Notes under the pieces: generated by a model
Database searches by the model: none
Seen by the model: only the letters and a program-made list of their open reading frames with translations
Told to the model about the DNA's origin: nothing
Part shown: piece after piece, positions 1 through 9,369 of the stretch
How the letters are laid out: each line of letters opens with the position of its first letter
Numbering within the stretch: the first letter of the stretch is position 1
DNA from: Microbispora sp. H11081
Lineage (GTDB): Bacteria > Actinomycetota > Actinomycetes > Streptosporangiales > Streptosporangiaceae
Assembly: GCF_012999535.1 (NCBI RefSeq)
Contig: NZ_JABBWV010000001.1
Location: 248,001-312,000, forward strand
Direction: 5' to 3'
DNA: 64,000 nt
Translations under genes and position numbers: made by a program

Positions 1-27
1 TCCTCTCAGTGCCGCTCGGTCGCCGTC

Positions 28-861
28 CTAGTACCGCTCGACGGACGGCGGCGCGGTGAAGTACTTGCCGAACTCGCCGAGGTTGGCGTCGAGGGCCTTG
101 CGCCAGCTCCCGTCGCTGAAGAACTTCTCGATGGCGGTGTTGATCGCGTCACGGCCGGCCTTGTCGTCCATCTTGATGCCGATGCCGTACTTCTCCTCGC
201 TGAACGGCTTGCCGATCAGCTTGAACTTGCCGGGGAACTGGGCGGCGAACCCGGCGAGGATGGTCGCGTCCGTGGAGATCGCGTCGACCTGGTTGTTCTC
301 CAGCAGCGGCAGGCAGGCGCCGTACCCCTGCTGCTGGGTGAGGTTCTTGGACTCCCACTCGGCGCCGAACTTGTCGGCGAGCCGCTTCGGCGACGACGAG
401 CCCTGGGCGCCGCACACCTTCTTGTCCTTGAGGGACTCGACGTCGGTGATCGAGGTGTCGTCCGCGCGGACGAGGATGTCCTGCCCGGTGATCAGGTAGG
501 GACCGGCGAAGGAGATCTTCTTCTTGCGCTCGTCGGTGATGGAGTAGGTCGCGACGACCATGTCCACCTGACCCTGCTGGATGAACGGCTCGCGGTTGGC
601 CGACTGGGCCTCCTTGAAGGTGATCCCGCTCTCCGGCACGCCGAGTTCCTGGGCGACGTACTTGGCCACGTCGACGTCGAACCCGCCGTAGCTGCCGTCG
701 GGCTTCTTCAGCCCCCAGCCCGGCTGGTCGATTTTGATGCCGACGACGAGCTTCTTGTCGTTCTTCGCCTTATCGGCGATCGAGTCCGTCCCGGAGTTGC
801 CGCAGGCCGTCAGGCCGGTAGCCAGGGCGGCGAGCGCGAGCAGGCCGGCTCCGAATCGCAT
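28..861 (-). CDS. gluB: Glutamate/polar amino-acid ABC transporter substrate-binding lipoprotein
   Basis: Extracellular solute-binding protein family 3, which captures glutamate-like amino acids and delivers them to a membrane permease. The N-terminus has an Arg, a hydrophobic stretch and the lipobox LTAC, so the mature protein should be lipid-anchored at that Cys. The body shows typical SBP_bac_3 features (GFDVDVAKYVAQELG, then VDMVVATYSIT and FAGPYLITGQDILV). I start it at ATG 861 because AAAGG lies 8 nt upstream; an in-frame GTG at 870 lies inside that ribosome site. It follows its ATPase by 44 nt. The permease genes expected next would lie beyond the left edge, only 27 nt away. The substrate is inferred from gene order (ATPase, binding protein, then permeases), as in gluABCD. 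Confidence 0.85.
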   Translation of the reverse strand: MRFGAGLLALAALATGLTACGNSGTDSIADKAKNDKKLVVGIKIDQPGWGLKKPDGSYGGFDVDVAKYVAQELGVPESGITFKEAQSANREPFIQQGQVDMVVATYSITDERKKKISFAGPYLITGQDILVRADDTSITDVESLKDKKVCGAQGSSSPKRLADKFGAEWESKNLTQQQGYGACLPLLENNQVDAISTDATILAGFAAQFPGKFKLIGKPFSEEKYGIGIKMDDKAGRDAINTAIEKFFSDGSWRKALDANLGEFGKYFTAPPSVERY

Positions 862-904
862 CCATGTCACCTTTCGCTTTTGTGGAGCTTGTTGTGATCG
901 GGGA

Positions 905-1660
905 TCAGTGGGTGAGGATCTTCGAGAGGAAGTCGCGGGCGCGCTCGGTGCTCGGCTGGGTGAAGAACTCCGAGGGCTCGCCCTCCTCGACGATCTGGCC
1001 GTCGGCCATGAAGACGACCCGGTTGGCCGCCCTGCGGGCGAATCCCATCTCGTGGGTGACGACCATCATCGTCATGCCGTCGCGCGCCAGGCCCGTCATC
1101 ACGTCGAGCACTTCCTGGACCATCTCCGGGTCGAGAGCGGAGGTGGGCTCGTCGAACAGGATCATCTTGGGGTCCATCGCCAGCGCGCGGGCGATGGCGG
1201 CACGCTGCTGCTGGCCGCCGGACAACTGGGCGGGATACTTGTCGGCCTGAGAGGCGATGCCGACCCGTTCGAGCAGCTCCATGCCCCGCTGCCCGGCCTG
1301 CTGCCTGGAGATCTTCCTGACCCTGACCGGGCCGAGTGTGACGTTCTCCAGGATCGTCTTGTGGGAGAACAGGTTGAAGGACTGAAACACCATTCCCACC
1401 TCGGACCGCAGGCGCGCGAGCGCCCGGCCCTCCGCGGGAAGTTCCTGACCGTCGAAGACGATGCTCCCGCCGTCGATGGTCTCCAGCCGGTTGATCACGC
1501 GGCACAGTGTCGACTTGCCGCTTCCGGACGGGCCGATGACGACGACCACCTCGCCCCTGCCCACGCTCAGGTCGATGTCCCTGAGCACGTGCAGCGGACC
1601 GAAATGCTTGTTGACTCCCTCCAGCCTGACAAGCGGGGCCCCACCACTGTTCTCCGTCAT
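905..1660 (-). CDS. gluA: Glutamate/polar amino-acid ABC transporter ATP-binding protein
   Basis: Cytoplasmic ATPase that powers the uptake system of the next gene. It shows Walker A GPSGSGKST, Q-loop VFQSFNLF, signature LSGGQQQR, Walker B MILFDEPTSALD and the switch VTHEMGFA, the pattern of the polar amino-acid (HisP/GlnQ/GluA) subfamily, at the usual length of about 250 residues. In-frame starts are TTG 1669, ATG 1666 and ATG 1660. There is no Shine-Dalgarno, but TACGTT ends 7 nt before ATG 1660, which fits a leaderless start like those of several other genes here. It is first in an operon with the binding lipoprotein. Confidence 0.87.
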   Translation of the reverse strand: MTENSGGAPLVRLEGVNKHFGPLHVLRDIDLSVGRGEVVVVIGPSGSGKSTLCRVINRLETIDGGSIVFDGQELPAEGRALARLRSEVGMVFQSFNLFSHKTILENVTLGPVRVRKISRQQAGQRGMELLERVGIASQADKYPAQLSGGQQQRAAIARALAMDPKMILFDEPTSALDPEMVQEVLDVMTGLARDGMTMMVVTHEMGFARRAANRVVFMADGQIVEEGEPSEFFTQPSTERARDFLSKILTH

Positions 1661-1833
1661 GGTCATCAACGTAGGGGGGTGAAGACGACCAAGTCACTAA
1701 CGTCCTGGTACCGAATAGGTCACGCCATCGCTGGCCAGGGCCCTCATCGCCCGGGGCCGGGTGCGGCCCGCTCGCGGGGTCCGGGACGCGGCTTCTGCCC
1801 GCCTCGCGGCGCGGGAGCTTCGCCGGACACGAC

Positions 1834-3237
1834 CTACCGATGGGAGACGCCGGCGTGAGCGGCGTGGCCGTCGAGCGGGCCGGCCGCCCCCGGCGCCTGG
1901 CTGAGCGGGAGGCGCAGGACGAACCGGGCTCCCCGTTCGCTGTCCTCGATGGTCAAGGTGCCCTGGTGGGCGTGCGCGATCTCCCGGGCGATCGCGAGCC
2001 CCAGCCCGGTCCCTCCCGAGTCCCGGTCGCGGGAGGCGTCCAGCCGGGTGAAGCGGTCGAAGACCGTCTCCCGGTGCTCGGGAGCGATGCCGGCGCCGTC
2101 GTCGGCGACCTCCAGCGTCGCCGTCGCCCCCGTGGCCCGTACGCTGACGAGGACCTGTGAGGTGGCGTGCCGTTCGGCGTTGTCGAGCAGATTGACCAGG
2201 AGCCGGATGACGCGCAGCCGGTCGCAGTCGACGAGGACGTTCTCCTGCAGGTCCCGAACGATCTCGATCCGATAGGCGCGGTGGTCGAGTTCGTCGCCGA
2301 CCAGCCGCCCGAGGTCGGCCGGGGTGAGGTCGAGCGGGGCGTGGGCGTCCAGCCTGGCCAGGGTCAGCAGGTCGGTCACGATCGCCTGGAGCCGATCGGT
2401 TCCGCCGAGCACCGCCTCGGTCATCGTCGGCCAGTCGGTGTCGTCCGGGTGCATCAACGCGTCCTCGAGCTGGGTCCGCATGGCGGTGAGAGGGCTGCGC
2501 AGGTCGTGGGAGGCGTCCGAGGTGAACTGGCACAACTGCTTGTACGCGCCTTCGAGCCGGTCGAGGGTGTCGTTCACCGTCTCGGCCAGGAGGTTGATCT
2601 CCTGATGGTTCTTGTCCGCCGTCGGGACCCTGCGGTGGAGGTCGGTGGCGGTGATCTCCGCGAGCTCCGCGCGGATGGCGTCCACCGGGATGAGGTCCTT
2701 CCTGATCAGGCGGTAGGTCCCGGCGGCCGTCATCGCCGGCATCAGCAGGCACATGCCGATCGCGAAGAACAGCGCCGTGGTGTTGCCGTACCAGGGGACC
2801 GTCGGCACCGCCACAAAGAGGAGCCAGGGCCCGTCCGGTTGGTAGACCTTGTACGAGAAGACGGTCATGCAGCCCTTCAGCCCTGCCGGGGGACACAGGA
2901 CCCGCTCGTCGAAGACGCTGTCACTGGGCGCGTGGAAGGTGGCCATCGCGGGTTTGCCGGCGAGCTGCGGCGTCGACGCGACGACCTGGCGCCGGGTGTC
3001 GAGGACCTGGACCGCCACGTTCCTGCCGGCCGGCAGCAGGGGAGGGAGATACCCCTGTCTGATGAGGGGCACCGTCCGGTCCCACGCCCCGGTGACCCGG
3101 TTTCGCGCCATGTCGGCGTCCCTGCCGCCCATGAAGATCAGGAAAAGCGTGCTGACGCCGGCGCACACCAGCGCCACGACAGCGGAGTAACCGACGGTCC
3201 TGCGGACGAGGACGGATGATCGGTTCCAGTTCTGCAT
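1834..3237 (-). CDS. HAMP-type sensor histidine kinase (orphan)
   Basis: Membrane two-component sensor of 467 residues. TM1 is at about 16-37 and TM2 at about 152-176, enclosing an extracellular sensor loop of about 115 residues with two Cys (near 115 and 123) that could form a disulfide. A HAMP linker follows, then the dimerisation helix with SHDLRSPL (His 244). The ATP-binding domain shows the N box LLDNAERHA, G1 DDGAGI, the F box VFDRF and G2 GGTGLGLAI. No response regulator lies on either side: there are 164 bases without a gene downstream and a divergent miaB upstream. The signal sensed cannot be read from the sequence. Confidence 0.85.
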   Translation of the reverse strand: MQNWNRSSVLVRRTVGYSAVVALVCAGVSTLFLIFMGGRDADMARNRVTGAWDRTVPLIRQGYLPPLLPAGRNVAVQVLDTRRQVVASTPQLAGKPAMATFHAPSDSVFDERVLCPPAGLKGCMTVFSYKVYQPDGPWLLFVAVPTVPWYGNTTALFFAIGMCLLMPAMTAAGTYRLIRKDLIPVDAIRAELAEITATDLHRRVPTADKNHQEINLLAETVNDTLDRLEGAYKQLCQFTSDASHDLRSPLTAMRTQLEDALMHPDDTDWPTMTEAVLGGTDRLQAIVTDLLTLARLDAHAPLDLTPADLGRLVGDELDHRAYRIEIVRDLQENVLVDCDRLRVIRLLVNLLDNAERHATSQVLVSVRATGATATLEVADDGAGIAPEHRETVFDRFTRLDASRDRDSGGTGLGLAIAREIAHAHQGTLTIEDSERGARFVLRLPLSQAPGAAGPLDGHAAHAGVSHR

Positions 3238-3399
3238 AGGTTCGGGCCAATCCTTGGGGAGCGTGGGTCTGTGCGCTCGGTCACGGCCCTCCGGCCGCCT
3301 CGGGGACGAGCGGCGTGTGCCTCCACACCCCCACTAGAGGACCACAAACAGACAAAGGCCTCAATAAAGCAGATTCTTCGCTTACTCCAAGCCTGGGTA

Positions 3400-3423
3400 A
3401 TGACGATCCCCCCTTGTCGTCAT
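3400..3423. promoter_or_regulatory. Inverted repeat between the sensor kinase and miaB
   Basis: A perfect 7-bp inverted repeat, ATGACGA then TCGTCAT, with a 10-nt C-rich centre. It lies in the 259-bp region between the divergent kinase and miaB genes, in a stretch clearly less GC-rich than the coding DNA. It could be an operator for either gene. No protein is assigned. Confidence 0.3.
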
Positions 3424-3496
3424 GTGACGGGCCGGATCCGGTTGGCGATGTTTCCGGTACAGGTGAGGGTGGGGAAGCGCCTACCCTTGTAGTGCG

Positions 3497-5062
3497 ATGA
3501 CTGCGACCACACACACTGTGACGACACAGGGCGCCGAGGGCGCGACGACGACGCAGAGCGCCGAGGGCGCTGCGACGACGCACGGCGCCGGGGACGCTGC
3601 CCGGACCTATGAGGTGCGGACCTACGGCTGCCAGATGAACGTGCACGACTCGGAGCGGCTGTCCGGCCTGCTGGAGGACGCGGGATACGTTCGCGCGGCC
3701 GAAGGGGACACGCCGGACGTCGTCGTGTTCAACACCTGCGCCGTCCGGGAGAACGCCGACAACCGGCTCTACGGCAACCTCGGGCATCTGAGGCCGGTCA
3801 AGATGGCCCGCAAGGGCATGCAGATCGCGGTCGGCGGGTGCCTGGCGCAGAAGGACCAGGGCGAGATCGTCCGCAAGGCCCCCTGGGTGGACGTGGTCTT
3901 CGGCACCCACAACATCGGGTCGCTGCCGGTGCTGCTCGAGCGGGCCAGGATCGCCGAAGAGGCCCAGGTCGAGATCAAGGAATCCCTGGAGACCTTCCCC
4001 TCCACGCTGCCGAGCCGCCGCGAGTCGGCGTACGCGGCCTGGGTGGCGATCTCCGTCGGGTGCAACAACACCTGCACGTTCTGCATCGTGCCGTCGCTGC
4101 GCGGCAAGGAGAAGGACCGCCGTCCCGGCGACATCCTCAACGAGGTGCGCACCCTCGTCGACCAGGGCGTCCTGGAGATCACCCTGCTGGGGCAGAACGT
4201 CAACACCTACGGTGTGGAGTTCGGCGACCGGCTGGCGTTCGGCAAGCTGCTGCGGGCCTGCGGTGACGTCGAGGGCCTGGAGCGGGTCCGCTTCACCTCG
4301 CCCCACCCGGCCGCCTTCACCGACGACGTGATCGCCGCCATGGCCGAGACGCCCAACGTGATGCACCAGTTGCACATGCCGCTGCAGTCGGGCTCCGACC
4401 GCGTCCTCAAGGCCATGCGCCGGTCGTACCGGTCCGAGCGCTACCTGGGGATCATCGAGCGGGTCCGCGCCGCCATGCCGGACGCCGCGATCTCGACCGA
4501 CATCATCGTGGGCTTCCCCGGCGAGACCGAGGAGGACTTCCAGCAGACCCTGGAGGTCGTGCGGCAGTCGCGCTTCGCGAACGCGTTCACGTTCCAGTAC
4601 TCCATCCGTCCCGGAACCCCGGCCGCGACCATGGACGACCAGGTGCCCAAGGCCGTGGTGCAGGAGCGGTACGAGCGCCTGGTGGCTCTCCAGGAGGAGA
4701 TCTCCTGGGAGGAGAACCGCAAGCAGGTCGGCCGCACGCTGGAGGTGCTGGTCGCCGAGGGCGAGGGCCGCAAGGACGACGCCACGCGCCGCCTGTCCGG
4801 CCGCGCGGCCGACAACCGTCTCGTCCACGTCGCCGCCGCCGACGCCCGCCCGGGTGACATGGTGACGGTCGAGGTGACCTACGCCGCGCCGCACCACCTG
4901 GTGGCCGACAAGGTCCTGTCCGTACGGCGGACCCGCGCCGGCGACGCCTGGGAGACCCGGCAGGCCGCGCCGCAGCGGGGGAACGCCGTCAGCCTGGGCA
5001 TGCCCGCCATCGGCCGTCCCGCTCCGCTGCCCGCGGAGCCGCCGGCCTGCTCGGCCCTCTGA
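3497..5062 (+). CDS. miaB: tRNA-2-methylthio-N6-dimethylallyladenosine synthase MiaB
   Basis: Radical-SAM methylthiotransferase that adds a methylthio group to i6A37 of tRNAs, acting after MiaA, whose gene lies 5 kb downstream. The N-terminal MTTase domain begins [13 protein letters not shown] (Cys 45) with further cluster Cys in NTCAVREN and GGCLAQ. The radical-SAM motif CNNTCTFC gives Cys 189, 193 and 196, and a C-terminal TRAM region follows from about residue 435. Residues 9-35 are an unusual Thr/Gly/Ala-rich threefold repeat of 9 residues before the conserved part, so the true start could be later, although no better start codon is apparent. TACCCT lies 9 nt before the ATG and there is no clear ribosome site. 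Confidence 0.95.
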   Translation: MTATTHTVTTQGAEGATTTQSAEGAATTHGAGDAARTYEVRTYGCQMNVHDSERLSGLLEDAGYVRAAEGDTPDVVVFNTCAVRENADNRLYGNLGHLRPVKMARKGMQIAVGGCLAQKDQGEIVRKAPWVDVVFGTHNIGSLPVLLERARIAEEAQVEIKESLETFPSTLPSRRESAYAAWVAISVGCNNTCTFCIVPSLRGKEKDRRPGDILNEVRTLVDQGVLEITLLGQNVNTYGVEFGDRLAFGKLLRACGDVEGLERVRFTSPHPAAFTDDVIAAMAETPNVMHQLHMPLQSGSDRVLKAMRRSYRSERYLGIIERVRAAMPDAAISTDIIVGFPGETEEDFQQTLEVVRQSRFANAFTFQYSIRPGTPAATMDDQVPKAVVQERYERLVALQEEISWEENRKQVGRTLEVLVAEGEGRKDDATRRLSGRAADNRLVHVAAADARPGDMVTVEVTYAAPHHLVADKVLSVRRTRAGDAWETRQAAPQRGNAVSLGMPAIGRPAPLPAEPPACSAL

Positions 5063-5122
5063 CGTCGCGCGCGCCGGGCGCACGACCTGACGCGCTCGAT
5101 CGGGCTCGGCCGGTGGGCAGGG

Positions 5123-5857
5123 TCACTGGGTGAGGCCGCGCAGGACCTCGTAGCAGTAGTCGCGCCGCAGGTCGTCGAACCGCAGGCAGGGGTCCTGGAT
5201 CTGGGACGCTCCGTCCGTCTCCATCGGCGGCTCGGCCGCGCTCCTGACCGCCGCGTCCATGCTCGCGGAGTCCCCGACTGCCGCGTCCCTGGCGGCGGCG
5301 CCCTTGGCCGGGGTGTCGTCGGCGCTCTTCCCCGTCGCCGTGTTCCCTCTCGCCGGGCCACGGGCCGGTTTGGCGGTGCCCGGAGCGGCGCTCCGTGCGG
5401 GTCGTCGCCGCTCCGTGTCTTTCGGCCGGCCGGCCGAGCCCTGCGAAGGCGGCCGGGATCGGGACGAGGGGCCCGCCGCGCCGTGGCGTCCGGGTGGCGG
5501 CGGCGCGTCCCGTTCGTCCGCCAGTCGCTCTCGCTCCGGGACGTCCTCCGGCGTCTCGCCGGGCCGTTCGGCCGCGCGTTCAGGCTCCCTCTCCGGCCGT
5601 TCGGCGGGCGCGGGTAACCGGGGGGCGGCCGGTGACGAGAAGAACGGGCCGCCGGCGGGGAAGCCGGGCGCGGGCGCGACCGTGGCGCGCGGGCCGGCGG
5701 CCGCCGGCAGGGCGGTCTGGGGCGCGGGGTCGCGCCCGGAAAGGACGGCCAGCACGACGCCGAGCCCGGCGATCGCGGTCACGCCGATCACGCCCGCCAG
5801 GGCGAGGACGGGATGACCGTCGCGCCGGTGCCGAGGGGATGGGGAGAAGTCCGGCAT
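5123..5857 (-). CDS. Hypothetical single-pass membrane protein with long disordered region
   Basis: I do not recognise the family. From the chosen start the protein has a short basic cytoplasmic head, one membrane segment (VLALAGVIGVTAIAGLGVVLAVL), and then about 170 residues rich in Pro, Ala, Glu, Arg and Gly with no fold apparent. It ends in a short conserved-looking tail, DPCLRFDDLRRDYCYEVL, with two Cys that could pair outside the cell. Start ATG 5857 is chosen because GAAAGAG lies 6 nt upstream; ATG 5872 and ATG 5935 are in frame further upstream. The frame is open and GC-skewed as a real gene should be, but the function is unknown. Confidence 0.6.
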   Translation of the reverse strand: MPDFSPSPRHRRDGHPVLALAGVIGVTAIAGLGVVLAVLSGRDPAPQTALPAAAGPRATVAPAPGFPAGGPFFSSPAAPRLPAPAERPEREPERAAERPGETPEDVPERERLADERDAPPPPGRHGAAGPSSRSRPPSQGSAGRPKDTERRRPARSAAPGTAKPARGPARGNTATGKSADDTPAKGAAARDAAVGDSASMDAAVRSAAEPPMETDGASQIQDPCLRFDDLRRDYCYEVLRGLTQ

Positions 5858-6089
5858 GTCGTGCTCTTTCATGCGGCGGTCTGTTTCTAATTTCTCAGTG
5901 TGCCTCCCGCGTACGGATTCACGTGGCGGTTCCACCGATTTCCGGGGGCCCCAGATAGACCGCCTCCGACCGGGATTTGGAGAAATGTCCAGCAGAATTA
6001 CCGGGCTGTGTCGTACCAGGTGGCAGCGGTCGCACGCGAAACCGGCCCGTGAATGGCAGTGCTTCCCGCGCGGATTAAATTACCGTTTT

Positions 6090-6130
6090 GATGAATATTT
6101 GGTGATTCATCCAGAGAGTTGTCTCTCTGG
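6090..6130. promoter_or_regulatory. Two adjoining inverted repeats in an AT-rich intergenic region
   Basis: The 374-bp stretch 5858-6231 has no gene that I can support and contains a patch much richer in A and T than its surroundings (about 6070-6110). Within it GATGAAT and ATTCATC form a 7-bp inverted repeat around 8 nt. Directly after, CCAGAGAG and CTCTCTGG form an 8-bp hairpin with loop TTGT. They sit upstream of both the membrane-protein gene (minus) and rnz (plus). Operator or terminator roles are both possible. Confidence 0.4.
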
Positions 6131-6231
6131 AACCGGGACGGCGAGCCGGAATCCGGGATGACCGGCCACGGCGGCCCATCCGGCCCCCGGCGCGAGCAGC
6201 CGTACGGGCCGCACGACCTAGCATCGGCGGT

Positions 6232-7182
6232 GTGTCCGTTCGTGAACTGGTCGTCCTCGGCACGTCGAGCGCGGTGCCCACCCGCCACCGCAACCACAAC
6301 GGCTATCTGCTGCGCTGGGACGGCGAGGGGTTCCTGTTCGACCCGGGCGAGGGCACGCAGCGGCAGATGCTGCACGCCGGCGTGAGCGCGCACGACATCA
6401 CCTGGATCTGCGTCACCCACTTCCACGGCGACCACTGTCTCGGGGTGCCCGGCGTGGTCCAGCGGATCGCCAGGGACGGGGTGCGCCATGAGGTGCGCGC
6501 GGCCTACCCGGAGAGCGGCGAGACGTACTGGCGCGGGCTGCGCAACGCGTCGGCCTTCGCCGACACCGACGTGATCACGCCGTGCCCGGTCTCCGGCGAG
6601 GCGGCCGGATGGCCGGCGGGACCGGTGACGCTGACCGCGCGGCCGCTGTCGCACCCCGTCGAGTCGTACGGCTACCGCGTGGACGAGCCGGACGGGCGCC
6701 GCATGCTGCCCGGCGAGTTGGCCAGGCGCGGCGTGCGCGGCCCGATGATCGGGGAGTTGCGGCGGCACGGCTCGCTGACGCTGCCGGACGGTTCGACGGT
6801 CACGCTGGACGAGTGCAGCACCTCCAAACCGGGACAGAGCGCCGCCTTCGTGATGGACACCCGGATGTGCGACGGTGCGTTCGCCCTGGCCGACGGCGTC
6901 GACCTGCTGGTGATCGAGTCGACGTTCCTGTCGGAGGAGGGCGCGCTCGCCGCGCAGTACGGGCACCTGACGGCGGCCCAGGCGGGGCGGATCGCGGCCG
7001 ACTGCGGGGTGCGGCGGCTGGTGCTCACGCACTTCTCCGAGCGGTACACGCCGGCGGACGAGCGGCGTTTCGTGGACGAGGTGCGCGAGTCCTACGACGG
7101 GGACGTCGTGACGGCGCGCGACCTCATGCGCGTCCCGGTGCCGAAGCGGGCGGACTACCAGGTCCAGCGGGCGACGAAGTAG
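6232..7182 (+). CDS. rnz: Ribonuclease Z
   Basis: Metallo-beta-lactamase-fold endonuclease that trims the 3' trailer of tRNA precursors. The zinc motif THFHGDH (His 63, His 65, Asp 67, His 68) follows the family opening [19 protein letters not shown] and the [11 protein letters not shown] element. The C-terminal HxxERY-like motif THFSERYT is present and the length (316) is normal. The GTG at 6232 is preceded by TAGCAT 7 nt upstream and no ribosome site, so the mRNA is probably leaderless. The 3' end overlaps the convergent LigB-like gene by 28 bp. Confidence 0.93.
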   Translation: MSVRELVVLGTSSAVPTRHRNHNGYLLRWDGEGFLFDPGEGTQRQMLHAGVSAHDITWICVTHFHGDHCLGVPGVVQRIARDGVRHEVRAAYPESGETYWRGLRNASAFADTDVITPCPVSGEAAGWPAGPVTLTARPLSHPVESYGYRVDEPDGRRMLPGELARRGVRGPMIGELRRHGSLTLPDGSTVTLDECSTSKPGQSAAFVMDTRMCDGAFALADGVDLLVIESTFLSEEGALAAQYGHLTAAQAGRIAADCGVRRLVLTHFSERYTPADERRFVDEVRESYDGDVVTARDLMRVPVPKRADYQVQRATK

Positions 7183-7844
7183 CCGACGTCGTACGGCGCG
7201 TCGTCGTACAGCAGTTCGGCGGCAGGTGGGGGAGCACCCTCCGCCGCTCCGCCCAGCACCTGGAAGGCGGCCCGGCCCGCCGCCCACAGCTCACTCGCCT
7301 GATCCGGATCCAGCGCCAGAAGGCGTTCCACATCGCCTGACGCGAGCGCCCCGGCGAGCATCGCGTCGTACGGCACGGCGTCGGGGTGGACGTACCCCGG
7401 GGCCTTCTCGGTGCGCCTGGCCGAGCCGTCGCCCATGACCAGCAGGGCCACCCGCGGCGCCGATTTCGCCAGGCGGCCGCCGAGCGCGGCGCACTCGTCC
7501 GGCGGCGCGTCGAAGCCCACCGCCTCGAACCGCAGGACGGGCAGCGCGGGCCTGCACTCCAGCAGCCAGCGGCCGATCGTGAGCGACAGGGGCAGGACGG
7601 GATCTCCCCGCCCCACCCGGACGTCCGGTCCCCACGGGCGCAGCGTCCCGGCCGCGTCCCCGGGGAAGGACCCGGCGGCGTCCGCGCCGCCGGCCACGGC
7701 CAGCACGTCGGGGCGGGCGGCCAGAAGCGAGCCGACCGCCGTGGCGCAGGCCGCGCGCAGGGCGTCGAGCTCGGGTGCGGCGGCCCCGGCGACCTGCGGG
7801 ACGAGCAGCGGAGGATGCGGGCAGACGGCAGCGGCGACCAGCAC
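7155..7844 (-). CDS. Class III extradiol dioxygenase subunit B-like protein
   Basis: A 229-residue protein beginning [19 protein letters not shown], the pattern of actinobacterial proteins with the LigB/class III extradiol ring-cleavage dioxygenase fold. Such enzymes open catechol rings using Fe(II). The N-terminal His in CPHPP would be a metal ligand, and [10 protein letters not shown] could hold another catalytic element, but I cannot confirm activity. This family commonly sits beside miaA/dapF in actinobacteria (from memory), and its role there is unknown. It starts at GTG 7844, within GGGTGAGCGG. Its 3' end overlaps rnz by 28 bp in opposite orientation. Confidence 0.75.
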   Translation of the reverse strand: MLVAAAVCPHPPLLVPQVAGAAAPELDALRAACATAVGSLLAARPDVLAVAGGADAAGSFPGDAAGTLRPWGPDVRVGRGDPVLPLSLTIGRWLLECRPALPVLRFEAVGFDAPPDECAALGGRLAKSAPRVALLVMGDGSARRTEKAPGYVHPDAVPYDAMLAGALASGDVERLLALDPDQASELWAAGRAAFQVLGGAAEGAPPPAAELLYDDAPYDVGYFVARWTW

Positions 7845-7886
7845 CCGCTCACCCTACCCCCGCCGATCACCCGCAGAATGGGACAC

Positions 7887-8420
7887 ATGGACAGCAGCAC
7901 GGTGGCGTTCGCGACCGTTCCGACCAGGCTGGGCGACGTCCTCGCCGCCGTCACCGGGGACGGGGTCGCCGCGACCCACTTCAGGGACACGCCCCTGACC
8001 AGGGAGCGCATCGCCGGTCGGCTCGGGATGGCCGCCGCCGACGACCCCGCCCGCACGGCCGCCGTACGGGAGGAGCTGGCGGCGTACTTCCACGGCGAGC
8101 TGAAGGAGTTCCGGACGCCGGTCGACTGGCGGCTCATGTCGCCGATCCAGCGGCAGGTCCTCGGCACCCTGTTCGCCACGGTCCCGTACGGCGAGGTGGT
8201 GACGTACGGCGAGCTGGCGGCGCGCAGCGGTACGGGCGTCCCGGCGCGGGCCATCGGCTCGATCATGGGCGGCAACCCGCTCCCGATCATCGTGCCGTGC
8301 CACCGGGTCGTCGCCAGCAACGGCCTCGGCGGCTTCAGCGGCGGTGACGGGGTGGAGTCCAAGCGGTGGCTGCTCACCCTCGAAGGTCACCTGCCGCCCA
8401 CCCTCGACTGGGACTTGTGA
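7887..8420 (+). CDS. ogt: Methylated-DNA--protein-cysteine S-methyltransferase
   Basis: DNA repair protein that moves the alkyl group from O6-alkylguanine to its own cysteine. The acceptor motif is IVPCHRVV with Cys 138, preceded by the helix-turn-helix region VPYGEVVTYGELAARSG and the arginine-finger stretch ARAIGSIMGGNP. Length is 177 residues, typical of Ogt. Start ATG 7887 is chosen because CAGAAT ends 7 nt upstream, a leaderless arrangement; ATG 7878 is in frame but inside that element. It reads away from the LigB-like gene, from which it may share a promoter region of about 40 bp. Confidence 0.92.
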   Translation: MDSSTVAFATVPTRLGDVLAAVTGDGVAATHFRDTPLTRERIAGRLGMAAADDPARTAAVREELAAYFHGELKEFRTPVDWRLMSPIQRQVLGTLFATVPYGEVVTYGELAARSGTGVPARAIGSIMGGNPLPIIVPCHRVVASNGLGGFSGGDGVESKRWLLTLEGHLPPTLDWDL

Positions 8421-8463
8421 ACTCCCCGCCACTGGGACACTGGACGGTGTGGGGGAGTCACCT

Positions 8464-9360
8464 GTGATCGCCGTAGTCGGCGCGACCGCGGCGGGCAAGT
8501 CCGACCTGGCCGTCGAGCTGGCGCTCCGGCTGGGCGGCGAAGTGATCAATACCGACTCGATGCAGCTCTACGAGGGCATGGACATCGGCACGGCCAAGCT
8601 CTCCATGCCGGAGCGGCGCGGCGTGCCCCATCACCTGCTGGACATCTGGCCGGTGACGCGGACCGCCAGCGTGGCCGAGTATCAGCGCATCGTCCGCCCC
8701 CTGATCCAGGACCTGCGCTCGCGCGGCAGGGTTCCCGTGCTCGCGGGCGGCTCCGGGCTCTACGTCCGCGCCGCGATCGACGACCTGGAGTTCCCCGGCA
8801 CAGACCCGGACATACGGGCCCGGCTGGAGAAGGAGCTCGCCGGGGCCGGTCCCGCGCCCCTGTACGAACGGCTCAAGGGCCTCGATCCCGTGGCCGCGGA
8901 GAACATCCTGCCCAGCAACGGCCGCAGGATCGTCCGCGCGCTGGAGGTCATCGAGCTGTCCGGGCGGCCGTTCTCGGCCACGATGCCGTCGTACGACGCC
9001 GTCTACGAGAGCGTGCAGATCGGCGTCGAGGTGCCGCGGCCGGTCCTGGACCAGCGGATCGAGCTACGGGTCGGCCGCATGTGGGAGGCCGGGCTGGTGG
9101 ACGAGGTGCGCGCGCTCGCCACCCGTGGCCTCGCCGAGGGCAGGACCGCCAGCCGGGCCCTCGGGTACGCGCAGGTGCTGCGCTTCCTCTCCGGGGAGTG
9201 GACCGAGGAGCGGGCGCGGGAGGAGACCGTGCGCGCCACCCGCAGGTTCGCCAGGCGGCAGGAGTCGTGGTTCCGCCGCGACCCCAGGGTCGTGTGGCTG
9301 CCGTTCGACGCCCCCGACCTGGCCGACCGTGCGATCGCCGTGATCACCGGGGCCTCCTAG
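8464..9360 (+). CDS. miaA: tRNA dimethylallyltransferase MiaA
   Basis: Transfers the dimethylallyl group to A37 of tRNAs reading UNN codons, producing the substrate of MiaB. It has the P-loop GATAAGKSDLA, the family segment NTDSMQLYEGMDIGTAKL, the motif VLAGGSGLYVRA and the C-terminal RATRRFARRQESWFRRD, within 298 residues. GTG 8464 is chosen because GGGGGAG lies 6 nt upstream. GTG 8449, in frame and 7 nt after GACACT, would give a leaderless start five residues longer. It follows ogt by 43 bp and precedes dapF by 9 bp. Confidence 0.94.
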   Translation: MIAVVGATAAGKSDLAVELALRLGGEVINTDSMQLYEGMDIGTAKLSMPERRGVPHHLLDIWPVTRTASVAEYQRIVRPLIQDLRSRGRVPVLAGGSGLYVRAAIDDLEFPGTDPDIRARLEKELAGAGPAPLYERLKGLDPVAAENILPSNGRRIVRALEVIELSGRPFSATMPSYDAVYESVQIGVEVPRPVLDQRIELRVGRMWEAGLVDEVRALATRGLAEGRTASRALGYAQVLRFLSGEWTEERAREETVRATRRFARRQESWFRRDPRVVWLPFDAPDLADRAIAVITGAS

Positions 9361-9369
9361 ACTGCTGCC

